Assembly: GCF_017592555.1 (NCBI RefSeq) | Contig: NZ_JAGFNS010000029.1 | Span: 62,001 to 126,000 of the forward strand | Direction: 5' to 3' | From: Actinoplanes flavus | GTDB taxonomy: Bacteria; Actinomycetota; Actinomycetes; Mycobacteriales; Micromonosporaceae | DNA length: 64,000 nucleotides | In this document: positions 25,594-34,227 of the stretch, in pieces | Position numbering within the stretch: position 1 is the stretch's first letter | Layout of the letters: every line of letters starts with the position of its first letter | Translations under genes and position numbers: made by a program | Notes under the pieces: generated by a model | Databases searched by the model: none | Seen by the model: the letters and a program-made list of their open reading frames with translations, nothing else | Told to the model about the DNA's origin: nothing

Positions 25594-26070
25594 ATGAGTG
25601 AGCGCAAACCGGCGGGCATGAGTTACGAGTCGTGGGTCGAGCAGCGGATCGGGGAGGCGGCCGACCGGGGCGACTTCGACGGGCTGCCCGGCACGGGCCG
25701 TCCGCTGCCGCAGGGGGAGGCCGACGAGGACTGGTGGGTGCGCGGCTACCTGCGGCGCGAGGACGTGTCCACCGACCTGTCGCTGCCGGCTCCGCTGCTG
25801 CTGCGCCGGCAGGCCGACGACATCGACCACACCGTGGGCCGGCTACTCGACGAGGCGGCGGTCCGGCGGGTGGTGGGTGAGCTGAACCAGCGGGTCGAGG
25901 AGTCCTGGCGGCGGCCGGCCGGCCACGGTCCGGTCGCCCGCCGGGTGGACGCCGAGGCGGTCGTGGCCCGCTGGCGGGAGAACCGGGCCGAACCGTCGCC
26001 GGAGCCCGCGGCAGCCCGGCCGACCCCCTGGTGGCGGCGTGTCGGCCGTCGGGTGCGATCCCGGCCGTGA
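25594..26070 (+). CDS. DUF1992 (DnaJ-homologue subfamily C member 28-like) protein
   Basis: The 158-residue protein contains the DUF1992 core: MSYESWVEQRIGEAADRGDF, DGLPGTGRPLPQ, and WWVRGYLRREDV. The family is found alone in bacteria and as DNAJC28 in animals; its biochemical role is unknown. The C-terminal 40 residues are Arg/Pro-rich and poorly conserved. It is soluble and lies upstream of the carbonic anhydrase with a 112-bp gap. Confidence 0.88.
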   Translation: MSERKPAGMSYESWVEQRIGEAADRGDFDGLPGTGRPLPQGEADEDWWVRGYLRREDVSTDLSLPAPLLLRRQADDIDHTVGRLLDEAAVRRVVGELNQRVEESWRRPAGHGPVARRVDAEAVVARWRENRAEPSPEPAAARPTPWWRRVGRRVRSRP

Positions 26071-26182
26071 TTCCGTACCCGGTTGAGGGGATCAACCACC
26101 CTCAGCGGCTGATCGATGGGGTACTGAAGAGGACCGGGTGGCCGTCACCGAGGCCGTCCTCACCTGACCGGGGGAGACCCCT

Positions 26183-26758
26183 GTGCACGAGATCTGGAAG
26201 CGGCTGCTGGACGGTAACGAGCGGTGGCTGGCCGACGGCCGGGCCGCGACCCGGCGGGCCGAGACGGTGGGCGGGCAGCAGCTGGCGGCCGTGGTGCTGG
26301 GCTGCTCGGACTCCCGGGTGCCGGTGGAGATCGTGTTCGGGCAGGGGGTCGGTGACCTGTTCGTGGTGCGGACGGCGGGGCACACGCTGGACACCGCCGG
26401 GCTCGGGTCGGTCGAGTACGCGGTCGGGTACCTGCGTGCGACGCTGATCGTGGTGCTCGGGCACGACCGGTGCGGGGCGGTGGCGGCGGCGATCCGGCTG
26501 GTCGACGACGGGATCATGCCGCCCGGGCACATCCGCGGGGTCGCCGAGCGGATCGCGTCGAGCGTACGGCGGGCCCGGGAGGAGGGCGCCGTCACCGCCG
26601 GGGAGATCGTCGCCCGGCACGCGGTCTACACGGCCGAGCAGTTGCGGCAGCGGGTGGCGGTCCCGCTGCACGGGGTGGAGATCGTCGCCGCCCGGTACGA
26701 CCTGGTCGACGGGACGGTCGCCCAGGTCTCCCGGATCGTCGACCGAAGGCCCGGGTGA
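26183..26758 (+). CDS. Beta-class carbonic anhydrase
   Basis: The 191-residue enzyme interconverts CO2 and bicarbonate. Zinc ligands and the catalytic dyad are visible: LGCSDSRVPVE (Cys and the Asp-Arg dyad) and LGHDRCGAVAAA (His and Cys). FVVRTAGHTLDTAGLGSVEYAV is the typical second block. It starts at GTG 26183, preceded by GGGGGAGA. A strong hairpin follows the stop and should end its transcript. Confidence 0.94.
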   Translation: MHEIWKRLLDGNERWLADGRAATRRAETVGGQQLAAVVLGCSDSRVPVEIVFGQGVGDLFVVRTAGHTLDTAGLGSVEYAVGYLRATLIVVLGHDRCGAVAAAIRLVDDGIMPPGHIRGVAERIASSVRRAREEGAVTAGEIVARHAVYTAEQLRQRVAVPLHGVEIVAARYDLVDGTVAQVSRIVDRRPG

Positions 26759-26779
26759 GTCGTCGGCCCGGATGCGCGG

Positions 26780-26808
26780 CGACGGCCCGGTGTGGCACCG
26801 GGCCGTCG
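26780..26808. terminator. Perfect 13-bp GC hairpin between convergent genes
   Basis: CGACGGCCCGGTG and CACCGGGCCGTCG form a perfect 13-bp stem with a TGG loop. It lies 21 bp after the carbonic anhydrase stop and 34 bp before the end of the convergent FMN reductase gene. It has no T-run, as is common for actinobacterial terminators, and could serve both strands. Confidence 0.8.
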
Positions 26809-26842
26809 ATCACTCATGCGGGCTTCTCCGGTAGGCGTACCG

Positions 26843-27457
26843 TCAAAGGTTTTTGATCATGTTCTCGAAGCTCTCGGTGAGCGCGAACGGATCGGTGACC
26901 GTGGCCGGTTCCCGGCGCTCGACCTCGATGGCGAGTTCCGTGGCGGCGCGTTCGATCCGGCCACGCAGCGGGCCCTCGACCGAGTTGGCGCCCCAGTCGT
27001 CGCCGGCCGCGAAGACCGACGTCGGCAGGATCGCGGCCCGCAGGTAGGCGAAGAGCGGGCGCAGCGCGTGCTCCAGCACCAGCGAGTGGCGGGCGGTTCC
27101 GGCGGTGGCGGCCATCATGACCGGTTTGCCGGTCAGCACATCCTTGTCCAGAACGTCGAAGAACGACTTGAACAGGCCGCTGTAGCTGGCGCTGAACACC
27201 GGGGTGACCACGATCAGCGCGTCCGCGGCGGCCACCGAGTCCTGGGCCTGCTTGAGCGCCGGCTTGGCGAAACCGGTCAGCATGTTGTCGGTGATGTCGT
27301 GGGCCAGGTCGCGCAGCTCGATCACCTGGACGTCGAGGGTGACGCCGAGCCGGGCGGCGGCGCCGACCGCGGCCGCCGACAGTTGGTCCGCGAGCAGGCG
27401 GGTCGACGACGGCTGGCTCAGACCGGAACTGATCACGACGAGGTTGCGCTGCTTCAT
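26843..27457 (-). CDS. NAD(P)H-dependent FMN reductase (CE1759-type partner of a luciferase-like monooxygenase)
   Basis: The 204-residue flavodoxin-like reductase begins NLVVISSGLSQPSSTRLLAD, with TPVFSASYSGLFKSFFD as the flavin-binding loop and ATAGTARHSLVLEHALRP. It supplies reduced FMN to the monooxygenase encoded directly upstream; the start codon overlaps that gene's stop (ATGA). The pair matches the two-gene arrangement known from Corynebacterium (CE1758/CE1759 families). Confidence 0.9.
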   Translation of the reverse strand: MKQRNLVVISSGLSQPSSTRLLADQLSAAAVGAAARLGVTLDVQVIELRDLAHDITDNMLTGFAKPALKQAQDSVAAADALIVVTPVFSASYSGLFKSFFDVLDKDVLTGKPVMMAATAGTARHSLVLEHALRPLFAYLRAAILPTSVFAAGDDWGANSVEGPLRGRIERAATELAIEVERREPATVTDPFALTESFENMIKNL

Positions 27458-28551
27458 GCCTGGACCTCTTCCTTCTTCTCGGCGCGCGCGGCCAGCAGCG
27501 ACGCGTGGGTGGGCGCGTCCGGCACGTGGGCCGGCTTGAGCGAGGTGAACTCCTTGCGCAGCACCGGGACGACCTCCTCACCGAGGATGTCGAGCTGCTC
27601 GAGGACGGTCTTGAGCGGCAGGCCGGCGTGGTCCATCAGCCACAGCTGGCGCTGGTAGTCGCCGACGTAGTCGCGGAACCCGAGGGTCCGGTCGATGACC
27701 TGCTGCGGGCTGCCGACGGTCAGCGGCGTCTCGCGGGTGAAGTCCTCCAGCGACGGGCCGTGGCCGTAGACCGGTGCGTTGTCGAAATACGGCCGGAACT
27801 CCTTCACCGCGTCCTGGCTGTTCCGGCGCATGAACACCTGGCCGCCGAGGCCGACGATCGCCTGGTCGGCCGAGCCGTGGCCGTAGTGCTCGAACCGCTG
27901 CCGGTACAGCCCCACCATCCGCTCGGTGTGCGACGCCGGCCAGAAGATGTGGTTCGCGAAGAAGCCGTCGCCGTAGTAGGCGGCCTGCTCCGCGATCTGC
28001 GGCGAGCGGATCGAGCCGTGCCAGACGAACGGCGGGACGTCGTCGAGCGGGCGCGGCGTGGAGGTGAAGCTCTGCAGCGGGGTGCGGAACTTGCCCTCCC
28101 AGTCGACCACGTGTTCGCGCCACAGCTTGTGCAGCAGGCCGTAGTTCTCCAGGGCGAGCGGGATGCCGGCGCGGATGTCCTTGCCGAACCACGGGTAGAC
28201 CGGGCCGGTGTTGCCACGGCCGAGCATCAGGTCGACCCGGCCGTCCGCGAGGTGCTGGAGCATCGCGAAGTCCTCGGCGATCTTGACCGGGTCGTTCGTG
28301 GTGATCAGCGTGGTGGCGGTGGACAACTGGAGCGTCGTGGTCTGCGCCGCGATGTACGCCAGCGTGGTGGTCGGCGACGACGAGAAGAACGGCTCGTTGT
28401 GGTGCTCGCCGAGCGCGAAGACGTCGAGGCCGGCCTGCTCGGCGTGCTTGGCGATGGTGACGATGTCCTTGATCCGCTGCGCCTCGGTCGGGGTCCGGCC
28501 GGTGGTCGGGTCGGTGGTGATATCCGAGACGCTGAAGATTCCGAACTGCAT
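27454..28551 (-). CDS. LLM-class flavin-dependent monooxygenase (CE1758-type)
   Basis: The 365-residue bacterial luciferase-like TIM-barrel enzyme begins MQFGIFSVSDITTDPTTGRT. Characteristic segments are ALGEHHNEPFFSSSPTT, DLMLGRGNTGPVYPWFG and FVWHGSIRSPQIAEQAAYYG. It uses FMNH2 from the coupled reductase to oxidise an unknown substrate. The ATG at 28551 is chosen for the standard family N-terminus; the longer frame from 28605 adds 18 polar residues. It is the first gene of the two-gene operon. Confidence 0.92.
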   Translation of the reverse strand: MQFGIFSVSDITTDPTTGRTPTEAQRIKDIVTIAKHAEQAGLDVFALGEHHNEPFFSSSPTTTLAYIAAQTTTLQLSTATTLITTNDPVKIAEDFAMLQHLADGRVDLMLGRGNTGPVYPWFGKDIRAGIPLALENYGLLHKLWREHVVDWEGKFRTPLQSFTSTPRPLDDVPPFVWHGSIRSPQIAEQAAYYGDGFFANHIFWPASHTERMVGLYRQRFEHYGHGSADQAIVGLGGQVFMRRNSQDAVKEFRPYFDNAPVYGHGPSLEDFTRETPLTVGSPQQVIDRTLGFRDYVGDYQRQLWLMDHAGLPLKTVLEQLDILGEEVVPVLRKEFTSLKPAHVPDAPTHASLLAARAEKKEEVQA

Positions 28552-28635
28552 GACCCGCTCCTGGACCGTCCTGCCGGGGCTCTGTCGTCCCGGACTGTCC
28601 CGCACAACGCGTTTGACTCGGCAACTATTTCAGAT

Positions 28636-30060
28636 TCAAACAACCTTGGCTGCGGCGGGGGTCACAAGGACCGCGGACAAGGCCAGAATCAGCGCCAGGT
28701 GGCCCACATTGCCGGTCCCCAGCGCGACCCAGACCAACTCGGCGATGATGAACACGCCTGCGATGAGCAGGGCCGCTCCCAGTCCCTGCGAGAGCGGCCG
28801 CCGCCCGGCCCGCAGCGCCACGACCGGGCCGATCACCACGGCCATGGCGAGAGGGACCCAGGTGACGGCGCCGAACCCCCGGAACATCGAGTCACCATCG
28901 GCCGTCGAAACCAGGTTGATCGGCAGCGCGCAGCAGGATGCGGCCCCCAGCGGGAGCAGCAGCCAGTACAGGCGTGCGCTCGCGCCCACGCTCCGGGCCC
29001 GCCGCACGGCCACCAGAGTGAGCACCAGCCCACCGAGGAACAGCGCGAACCCCAACGCGAACGGCCCGGTCTCCACGAAGTCGCCGGCCGACCGTGCCTC
29101 GTCGAGCGGGACCGGGGCGATGTCATGGGTCGAGGTCGGGAACCCGATCCGCCGCCAGTTTCCCGCCACGTCGCGCACCGCGAACCCGTCGCGCCCGTTC
29201 GCCACCGCCACCACGTGCCCGCCCGGCACGTCCAGAACCGCCAGCGCCACCGAGTAGAGGCGGTGCGAATCAGGATGCGGGTAGGCGTCACTCAATTCCG
29301 CGACGGCACCCTCGCTGATCTCCCAGGACAGCCGCCACGGCCCGGCCCCGGTGCGGCTCTCCACCGCGATCCGCCGGTGCACCGGCTGGTAGCAGACCAC
29401 CGGCTCGGACCGTGAGCACTGCGGGGCCCGCCCGGCACGCGGTCCGGCGCTCGACACGAACGTGAGGCCGCCGTCCCGGCTCACCGCCCACGGCGCGCCG
29501 TCGCCCAGAGTGTCGGCGCCGAGATACAGGGCGCCGTCCGGGTCGACGACCACGGTGTGCGCGTCCGGCGACGGAATCGCGCTGGTCGCCGCCACACCGG
29601 CCAACGCCAGCGGCAGGAACACGGCCAGCCGTAGCGCTTTCAGCCACTGCGGTGCCGGCCTCGGTTCTTGCCGCGCCACCCACCACGCCACGGCCAGGAA
29701 CGGCAGCGCCAGCAGATCCGACGGATCCACCCGGACCAGCGACGGCGTGACGAGGCTCCATGCGTCTGAGGCGAGCGCGGCGGCGTACCCCATCGTCTTG
29801 ACCATGGCGAAACCCACGCCCACCGCGAGGATCGCGCCAGGCGTCACCCAACGGAATCTCGCCCGCGGCGCGATGAGGCCGGTCACGGCCGCGAGCAGCG
29901 GCGGCGCCACCACCAACCCGGCGGCATCGCTCAGCTTCCCGGTCACCCATCCGGGATGCGCGGCCTTCCACACATGATCATTGACGATCAGCAGCACCAG
30001 CGCGGCCATCGACACCGGATGCCCGAGCCAGGCCAGCGATCTCCCCCGCGAGTCATTCAC
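28636..30060 (-). CDS. Membrane protein with extracytoplasmic propeller-like insert (paralogue 2 of 2)
   Basis: About 474 residues, homologous over the full length to the 21685-22986 product. Shared blocks include HPVSMAALVLLIVNDHVWKA, HPGWVTGKLSDAAGLVVAPP, GLIAPRARFRWVTPGAIL, DPSDLLALPFLAVAWWVAR and LRLAVFLPLALAGVAATS. The propeller-like insert carries GGHVVAVANGRDGFAVRD. It differs by an extra C-terminal helix pair. Start at GTG 30060 with GAGGG eight bases upstream; GTG 30069 is the alternative. Its 5' region resembles that of paralogue 1. Function unknown. Confidence 0.82.
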   Translation of the reverse strand: MNDSRGRSLAWLGHPVSMAALVLLIVNDHVWKAAHPGWVTGKLSDAAGLVVAPPLLAAVTGLIAPRARFRWVTPGAILAVGVGFAMVKTMGYAAALASDAWSLVTPSLVRVDPSDLLALPFLAVAWWVARQEPRPAPQWLKALRLAVFLPLALAGVAATSAIPSPDAHTVVVDPDGALYLGADTLGDGAPWAVSRDGGLTFVSSAGPRAGRAPQCSRSEPVVCYQPVHRRIAVESRTGAGPWRLSWEISEGAVAELSDAYPHPDSHRLYSVALAVLDVPGGHVVAVANGRDGFAVRDVAGNWRRIGFPTSTHDIAPVPLDEARSAGDFVETGPFALGFALFLGGLVLTLVAVRRARSVGASARLYWLLLPLGAASCCALPINLVSTADGDSMFRGFGAVTWVPLAMAVVIGPVVALRAGRRPLSQGLGAALLIAGVFIIAELVWVALGTGNVGHLALILALSAVLVTPAAAKVV

Positions 30061-30149
30061 GAGGGTCACCCTCGCTGCCCAAGATCACGCTTCCATCCCA
30101 TTTCGGTACGGCTACGCGAACCGTTTCCCGAAGACGGCGATCCGGGCGC

Positions 30150-30365
30150 GACGCTGGTCTTTGTTGCTTGTTCCGGGTGGGGCGCTGGCCTTTGTTGCTC
30201 GTTCTGGGCGGGGCGCCGGCCTTTGCCGCTCGTTCTGGATGGGCGCTGGTCTTTGTCGCTTGTTTTGGGCGGGACGCCGACCGCTGCGCTCGTCTTGGGC
30301 GGGACGCCGACCGCTGCGCTCGTTTCGGGTGGGGCGCCGGCCTCTGTCGCTCGTTCCGGGCGGGG
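30150..30365. repeat. Tandem repeat, seven copies of a 30-31-bp unit
   Basis: Seven units share the pattern G(G/A)CGC(T/C)GGCC-TTTGTTGCTCGTTCTGGGCGG with substitutions. Two central copies carry GACCGCTGCGCTCGT instead. The array sits between divergent genes (membrane paralogue 2 and the 37-residue peptide). Frames through it give repeating low-complexity peptides on both strands and are not taken as genes. The rest of 30070-30400 holds only the TTTCGGTACGGCTACGCG motif at 30101-30118. Confidence 0.85.
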
Positions 30366-30400
30366 CTGCCGCGTGATCTTCCGATGATTAGGGTGAGCCC

Positions 30401-30514
30401 ATGGGAGCGCTGAAGCCGTGGCATGTGCTGTGCCTGCTGTTCTGCATGCTGAGTGTCACCGCGATCGTCGCCGCGGTCGTCCTCGTCACCCGCCGGCGGC
30501 GGCCGCCCTCTTAA
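30401..30514 (+). CDS. 37-residue single-helix membrane peptide
   Basis: The ATG at 30401 opens a 37-residue product with KPWHVLCLLF at the N-terminus, a long hydrophobic helix (about 8-29) and a basic tail ending TRRRRPPS. Similar tiny proteins beginning with a KPWH motif followed by one helix are common in actinobacteria, which supports this being real. AGGGTGAG lies 9-15 bases before the ATG. Membrane topology would place the Arg-rich tail inside. Function unknown. Confidence 0.65.
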   Translation: MGALKPWHVLCLLFCMLSVTAIVAAVVLVTRRRRPPS

Positions 30515-30592
30515 GATCGACCTCGATCACGAACCCATGGACGGCGGCGACCCTCGTCGGCGGCGACCGTCCCGTGTGAGAGGTGCACACCC

Positions 30593-31345
30593 ATGCATGC
30601 CATCGAAGCCGCCCAGATCCTCGCGGCGGGAGCGGCGGCCGGCGCGATCAACGCGCTCGTCGGCTCCGGAACCCTGGTGACCTTCCCGGTTCTGCTGGCC
30701 CTCGGCTATCCGCCGGTCGTCGCCAACGCGTCCAACACGGTCGGTCTCGTGCCCGGCTCGTTCGCGGCCGCCTACGGATACCGGGCCGAGGTGGCCGCCC
30801 AGCGCCGCCTGCTGCTGCCCCTCGGCGCTGCGGCCGTGGCCGGTGCGATCGGCGGGGCGCTGCTGCTGCTCGTCCTGCCCGAGGCGACATTCGGTGCGGT
30901 GGTCCCCGTTCTGATCAGCCTGGCGCTGGTGCTGATCATCCTCCAGCCCTGGATCGTCCGGGCGCTGCGCCGTCGCACGGCCGGCGGCCCCCGCCCGGTC
31001 GGGCCGGCCCTCATCGGCGCGGTGTTCGCGGCAGGCGTCTACGGTGGCTACTTCGGCGCGGCGCTCGGTGTCCTGCTGCTGGGCGTGCTCGGCATCCTCG
31101 TCTCACCGAACCTGCAACAGGTCAACGGTCTGAAGAACATCATCGCCGGGCTGGCCAACACGGTCGCGGCCGTCGTCTTCGTCGCGGCCGGGGTCGTCGA
31201 ATGGCTACCCGCCCTGCTGATCGCGCTCGGGTCGGTGGCGGGCGGGATGCTCGGCGCCCGCTACGGCCGCCGCCTGCCGGATGCGGCCCTCCGTGCGGTG
31301 ATCGTCGCCGTCGGCTTGACGGCGGTCATCCGCATGGTCGCCTGA
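30593..31345 (+). CDS. TauE/SafE (TSUP) family membrane transporter
   Basis: The 250-residue protein has eight predicted helices in two homologous halves. Typical TSUP features are AGAAAGAINALVGSGTLVTF and NASNTVGLVPGSFAAAYGY in the first half, then GVYGGYFGAALGVLLLGVL and QVNGLKNIIAGLANTVAAV in the second. The family exports sulfite, sulfoacetate or other organosulfur anions, but the substrate here is undetermined. The ATG at 30593 follows GAGAGG. It lies 78 bp after the small peptide gene. Confidence 0.9.
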   Translation: MHAIEAAQILAAGAAAGAINALVGSGTLVTFPVLLALGYPPVVANASNTVGLVPGSFAAAYGYRAEVAAQRRLLLPLGAAAVAGAIGGALLLLVLPEATFGAVVPVLISLALVLIILQPWIVRALRRRTAGGPRPVGPALIGAVFAAGVYGGYFGAALGVLLLGVLGILVSPNLQQVNGLKNIIAGLANTVAAVVFVAAGVVEWLPALLIALGSVAGGMLGARYGRRLPDAALRAVIVAVGLTAVIRMVA

Positions 31346-31377
31346 CCGGTCGCCGGGTGGGCGACTTCCCGTCCGGC

Positions 31378-31685
31378 GGTGTCGTCTGCCCGGCGGGCTT
31401 GTCTGCCCGGCGGGCGGAGTTGGGCGGTGGGCAAGTCTGGGTGGTGGTGTCGTGTGCCCGGTGGGCGGGGCCGGGTGGTGGTGTCGTGCGCTCGGCGGGC
31501 TCGTGTGCCCGGCGGGCGGCATCCAAGCGGTGGACGGCGCCGGGCGGTGATGTCGTGTGCCCGGTGGGCGGATCCAGCCGGTGATGTCGTCTGCCCGGCG
31601 GGTGGAGGCAGGGCGGTGGGTGGAGGCAGGGCGGTGGGTGGAGGCAGGGCCGTGGGTGGAGGCAGAGCGGTGGGCGGGACCCGGG
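31378..31685. repeat. Degenerate repeat region with four to five tandem 18-bp units
   Basis: The first part (31378-31600) repeats phrases of GTGTCGTGTGCCCGG(C/T)GGGCGG type at irregular 30-45-bp spacing. The second part (about 31600-31680) is a clean 18-bp tandem of GGTGGAGGCAGGGCGGTG (four copies with one or two changes). It separates the convergent TauE/SafE and DUF3307-like genes. No gene is seen in it. Confidence 0.8.
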
Positions 31686-31722
31686 CGGTGGTGTCGTTCG
31701 CCGGGGCGGGAAGTGGCCGGGA

Positions 31723-32214
31723 TCAGACGGGTGGGCCGGCGATGATCAGTGCGGACACCGCCAGCCAGCCGATGTGCCAGGCCTGGTCGAGTTCGAACAG
31801 GCCGGTGCCCGGCCCGCTGTTGGTGTGGCCGGCTGGTCGGACCACCCCGACCTGGTCGATGTAGCCGCCCCGCCCGAGCAGCCGGCCGAGCCGGATCAGT
31901 GGCGTCCGGAGATCGGCGATGAAATGTGTGACCGCGTTCAGCCCCACACCGGCCGCGAGCCATCCCGGCTCCAGCGGCAGTTTCAGCCACCAGGCCGCGC
32001 CCAGCAGGAACACGGTCGTGGTCAGCGTCCAGGACGCCACGTGCCCGGCGCAGTGCCGCATCGCGGTCGACCGCACACAGCCGGCCGCGTCCAGGCCCTT
32101 GCCGTAGGCCTGTCCACTGGTCTGGGCCCAGTGGTCCCCGATGTAATGCCCGGCCAGCATCACCCCGAAGGCCACCGCGGCGACAACCGCCCTGACCAGA
32201 TCCTCATGCTGCAT
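31723..32214 (-). CDS. DUF3307-like membrane protein
   Basis: The 163-residue protein has about four helices. LAGHYIGDHWAQTSGQAYGKG followed by a H-C-A-G-H segment and AVTHFIADLRTPLIRLGR match the H..GD..Q and H..xD patterns of DUF3307. The C-terminus is LDQAWHIGWLAVSALI. The ATG at 32214 (MQHEDLVRAVVAAV) is the natural start; a much longer open frame upstream is antisense to the next gene. Function unknown. Confidence 0.78.
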   Translation of the reverse strand: MQHEDLVRAVVAAVAFGVMLAGHYIGDHWAQTSGQAYGKGLDAAGCVRSTAMRHCAGHVASWTLTTTVFLLGAAWWLKLPLEPGWLAAGVGLNAVTHFIADLRTPLIRLGRLLGRGGYIDQVGVVRPAGHTNSGPGTGLFELDQAWHIGWLAVSALIIAGPPV

Positions 32215-32421
32215 ACCGCGGTCCGCCTTCGCCGAGAGTGCCGTCTCGTCTCCACTCCAGCACCCTCCGGCGCCGAAGACCCCGAAACGTGTCCGCGCAC
32301 ACGCGTAGTGTCCATCACCCTGCCGTAGTGATCTTGCCAGGCCGGATGTGTCCGTCGAGTTTGGGCGGCGGTGGCGGAGTCGATCGTAGGGTGGGAGTGC
32401 ACGGGACGGGAGGAAAAACAG

Positions 32422-33093
32422 GTGACGGGAACGACGGTGGCCGAGGTGATGGCCGAGCTGGCCGCGCTCGAGGACCCGAAGGCGCGGGCCGTCAACGAGC
32501 GGCACGGTGACGATCACGGGGTCAACCTCGGCAAGCTGCGGGCGGTCGCCAAACGGCTCAAGATCCAACAGGACCTCGCGCTGGAGCTGTGGGCCACCGG
32601 GGACGGCGCGGCACGGCTGCTGGCGCTGCTGATCTGCCGTCCCCGGGCGTTCGGGGCGGGGCAACTGGACGTGATGGCGCGCGAGTCCCGTACCCCGAAG
32701 GTCCATGATTGGTTCGTCAACTATGTCGTCAAGAAGAGCCCGCACGCGGAGGAGCTGCGTGTCGCCTGGCTGCGGGATCCGGATCCGGTGGTCGCGAGCG
32801 GCGGGTGGGCGCTGACCACCGAGCGGGTGGCCCGGAAACCGGACGGTCTCGACCTCGTTGGCCTGCTCGACACGATCGAGGCGGAGATGAAGGACGCCCC
32901 GGACCGCCTCCAGTGGGCCATGAACCACTGCCTCGCCCAGATCGGTATCGAGCATCCCGGGCATCGGGCCCGCGCCATCGAGATCGGCGAGCGGCTCGGT
33001 GTGCTCGAGGACTATCCGACCCCACCGAACTGTACGTCTCCGTACGCGCCCGCCTGGATCAACGAGATGGTACGCCGGAAGGCCGTCGACTGA
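32422..33093 (+). CDS. DNA alkylation repair enzyme-like HEAT-repeat protein
   Basis: About 223 residues, all-helical. It shows TTVAEVMAELAALEDPKARAV, NLGKLRAVAKRLKIQQDLAL, LLALLICRPRAFGAGQLDV and PKVHDWFVNYVVKKSP, typical of the AlkD-like family. The C-terminal AMNHCLAQIGIEHPGHRARA is also found in that family. Many such homologues lack proven glycosylase activity. GTG 32422 is chosen since GGGAGGA lies eight bases upstream. It is divergent from the DUF3307-like gene. Confidence 0.8.
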   Translation: MTGTTVAEVMAELAALEDPKARAVNERHGDDHGVNLGKLRAVAKRLKIQQDLALELWATGDGAARLLALLICRPRAFGAGQLDVMARESRTPKVHDWFVNYVVKKSPHAEELRVAWLRDPDPVVASGGWALTTERVARKPDGLDLVGLLDTIEAEMKDAPDRLQWAMNHCLAQIGIEHPGHRARAIEIGERLGVLEDYPTPPNCTSPYAPAWINEMVRRKAVD

Positions 33094-33197
33094 GATCTGG
33101 GTCACTGACCGTGACGGTACGGAGAGTAAGGGATTCCCGTCACATCCCGGGCCTGCGCTGAGCGTGCCCGGAACCCCGTCAAGGTAGCCTTCCGGCC

Positions 33198-33656
33198 ATG
33201 CGAGGAACCACCACCGCAGCCGTTTTCGCCTCGACCCTGCTGGCGATTTCCGGCTGCGCCACCCCTGGAGAACCTGTCGGATCCGCCGCCACCGCGGCGC
33301 CGACGGTGTCCATCAGCGGCCTGGACAACGCCACCGCGTCCGCCTGCACCCTGGCCAATCAGGCGACTCTCGGTCAGGACGGTTACGATTTCGACATCGC
33401 CACCGCCAACCAGATCGTGACGCTCGGTAAGCAGTCGAAGAGCACGCTGATCACCGCGGCCGCGAACGTCGTCGAGCAGCCCGTCCGGCAGGCCGAGGCC
33501 ACCGCCGGGGAGCCCCAGCAGGCCACCCACCTCGCCGAGGTGCGGACCGCGATGCTCAAGTTCCAGACCGTGTGCCAGGACGTCGACGCCCTCACCGTCA
33601 GCATTCAGGAGAGCCAGCGTTCCCTCGACGCGGACGCCGGCAAGAACACCCGCTGA
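33198..33656 (+). CDS. Small lipoprotein
   Basis: The 152-residue protein has a signal peptide MRGTTTAAVFASTLLAISGC with lipobox ISGC (Cys 20). The mature part is Ala/Thr-rich and then helical (QIVTLGKQSKSTLITAAANV, AEVRTAMLKFQTVCQD), with two Cys that could form a disulfide. No family is recognised. A strong hairpin terminator follows at 33743-33781, so it is probably monocistronic. Confidence 0.78.
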   Translation: MRGTTTAAVFASTLLAISGCATPGEPVGSAATAAPTVSISGLDNATASACTLANQATLGQDGYDFDIATANQIVTLGKQSKSTLITAAANVVEQPVRQAEATAGEPQQATHLAEVRTAMLKFQTVCQDVDALTVSIQESQRSLDADAGKNTR

Positions 33657-33742
33657 CCTGAACCCGGCGGGACCACTACCGCTCCCGGAGACCCCGGACC
33701 AGGGGTTCCGCCAGGAGCCATCGGCCGACAGGGCCACGCTCC

Positions 33743-33781
33743 ACGAAGCGCCCCGGACCGCACAGGTCCGGGGTGCTTCGT
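33743..33781 (+). terminator. 17-bp GC-rich hairpin terminator
   Basis: ACGAAGCGCCCCGGACC and GGTCCGGGGTGCTTCGT pair over 17 bp with a single G-T wobble and a GCACA loop. It lies 87 bp after the lipoprotein gene and before the coupled Cys/His gene pair. There is no long T-run. It is one of the two clearest terminators in the window. Confidence 0.85.
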
Positions 33782-33891
33782 ATCCGGACTCGTTTGTTCG
33801 GCTTCGATGATCGGCTGACCGGCCCATGTGACGGTGGGCCTTGTGGAGATACGGTCACCGTCCACATGTCAACGGCCCTTGGGGGAGAGCC

Positions 33892-34227
33892 ATGCACGTG
33901 GAGGAAACGGTTCGGGACGCCTTGCTGCAAGTCGAGGGGGCCGCCCGTCTTTACGGTGCGCGAGAGGAGAGCATCGCCGGGTTCCGGGAGATCCTGGCCC
34001 GGCAGCATCCGAACGACCGGGGGACGTACGCGTCCGCCGCGCTGGGCCGTGTCGTCACCGACATCGCCTACAACCATCGCACCGAATGCGACGGTGGCGA
34101 CTGTCGTACGTGTGAGGGGCTCCACGAGGCCATGACCGTCGTGGTCGCCAGCGTACGCTCGATGATCGCCAACGAGATGACCTGGCAGCGCCGGCGGGGG
34201 AACCGTCGCTGGTTCTGGTCCCGATGA
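33892..34227 (+). CDS. Small Cys/His protein, first of a coupled paralogous pair
   Basis: About 111 residues. The helical N-terminus MHVEETVRDALLQVEGAARLYG leads to a repeat-like FREILARQHPN and then a Cys cluster, NHRTECDGGDCRTCEGLHEAM (H-x3/4-C-x4-C-x2-C). The next gene's product has the same layout (HQHCEVPSCPTCEQIRHGL). The ATG at 33892 has GGGGGAGA upstream. The stop overlaps the next start (ATGA). The Cys/His pattern suggests metal binding or a redox switch (inference). No family is recognised. Confidence 0.7.
   Translation: MHVEETVRDALLQVEGAARLYGAREESIAGFREILARQHPNDRGTYASAALGRVVTDIAYNHRTECDGGDCRTCEGLHEAMTVVVASVRSMIANEMTWQRRRGNRRWFWSR

Noticed and set aside
30150..30365. CRISPR array
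   Set aside because: Units are contiguous without unique spacers, vary in sequence, and no cas genes are present; it is a minisatellite. The same holds for the other arrays.
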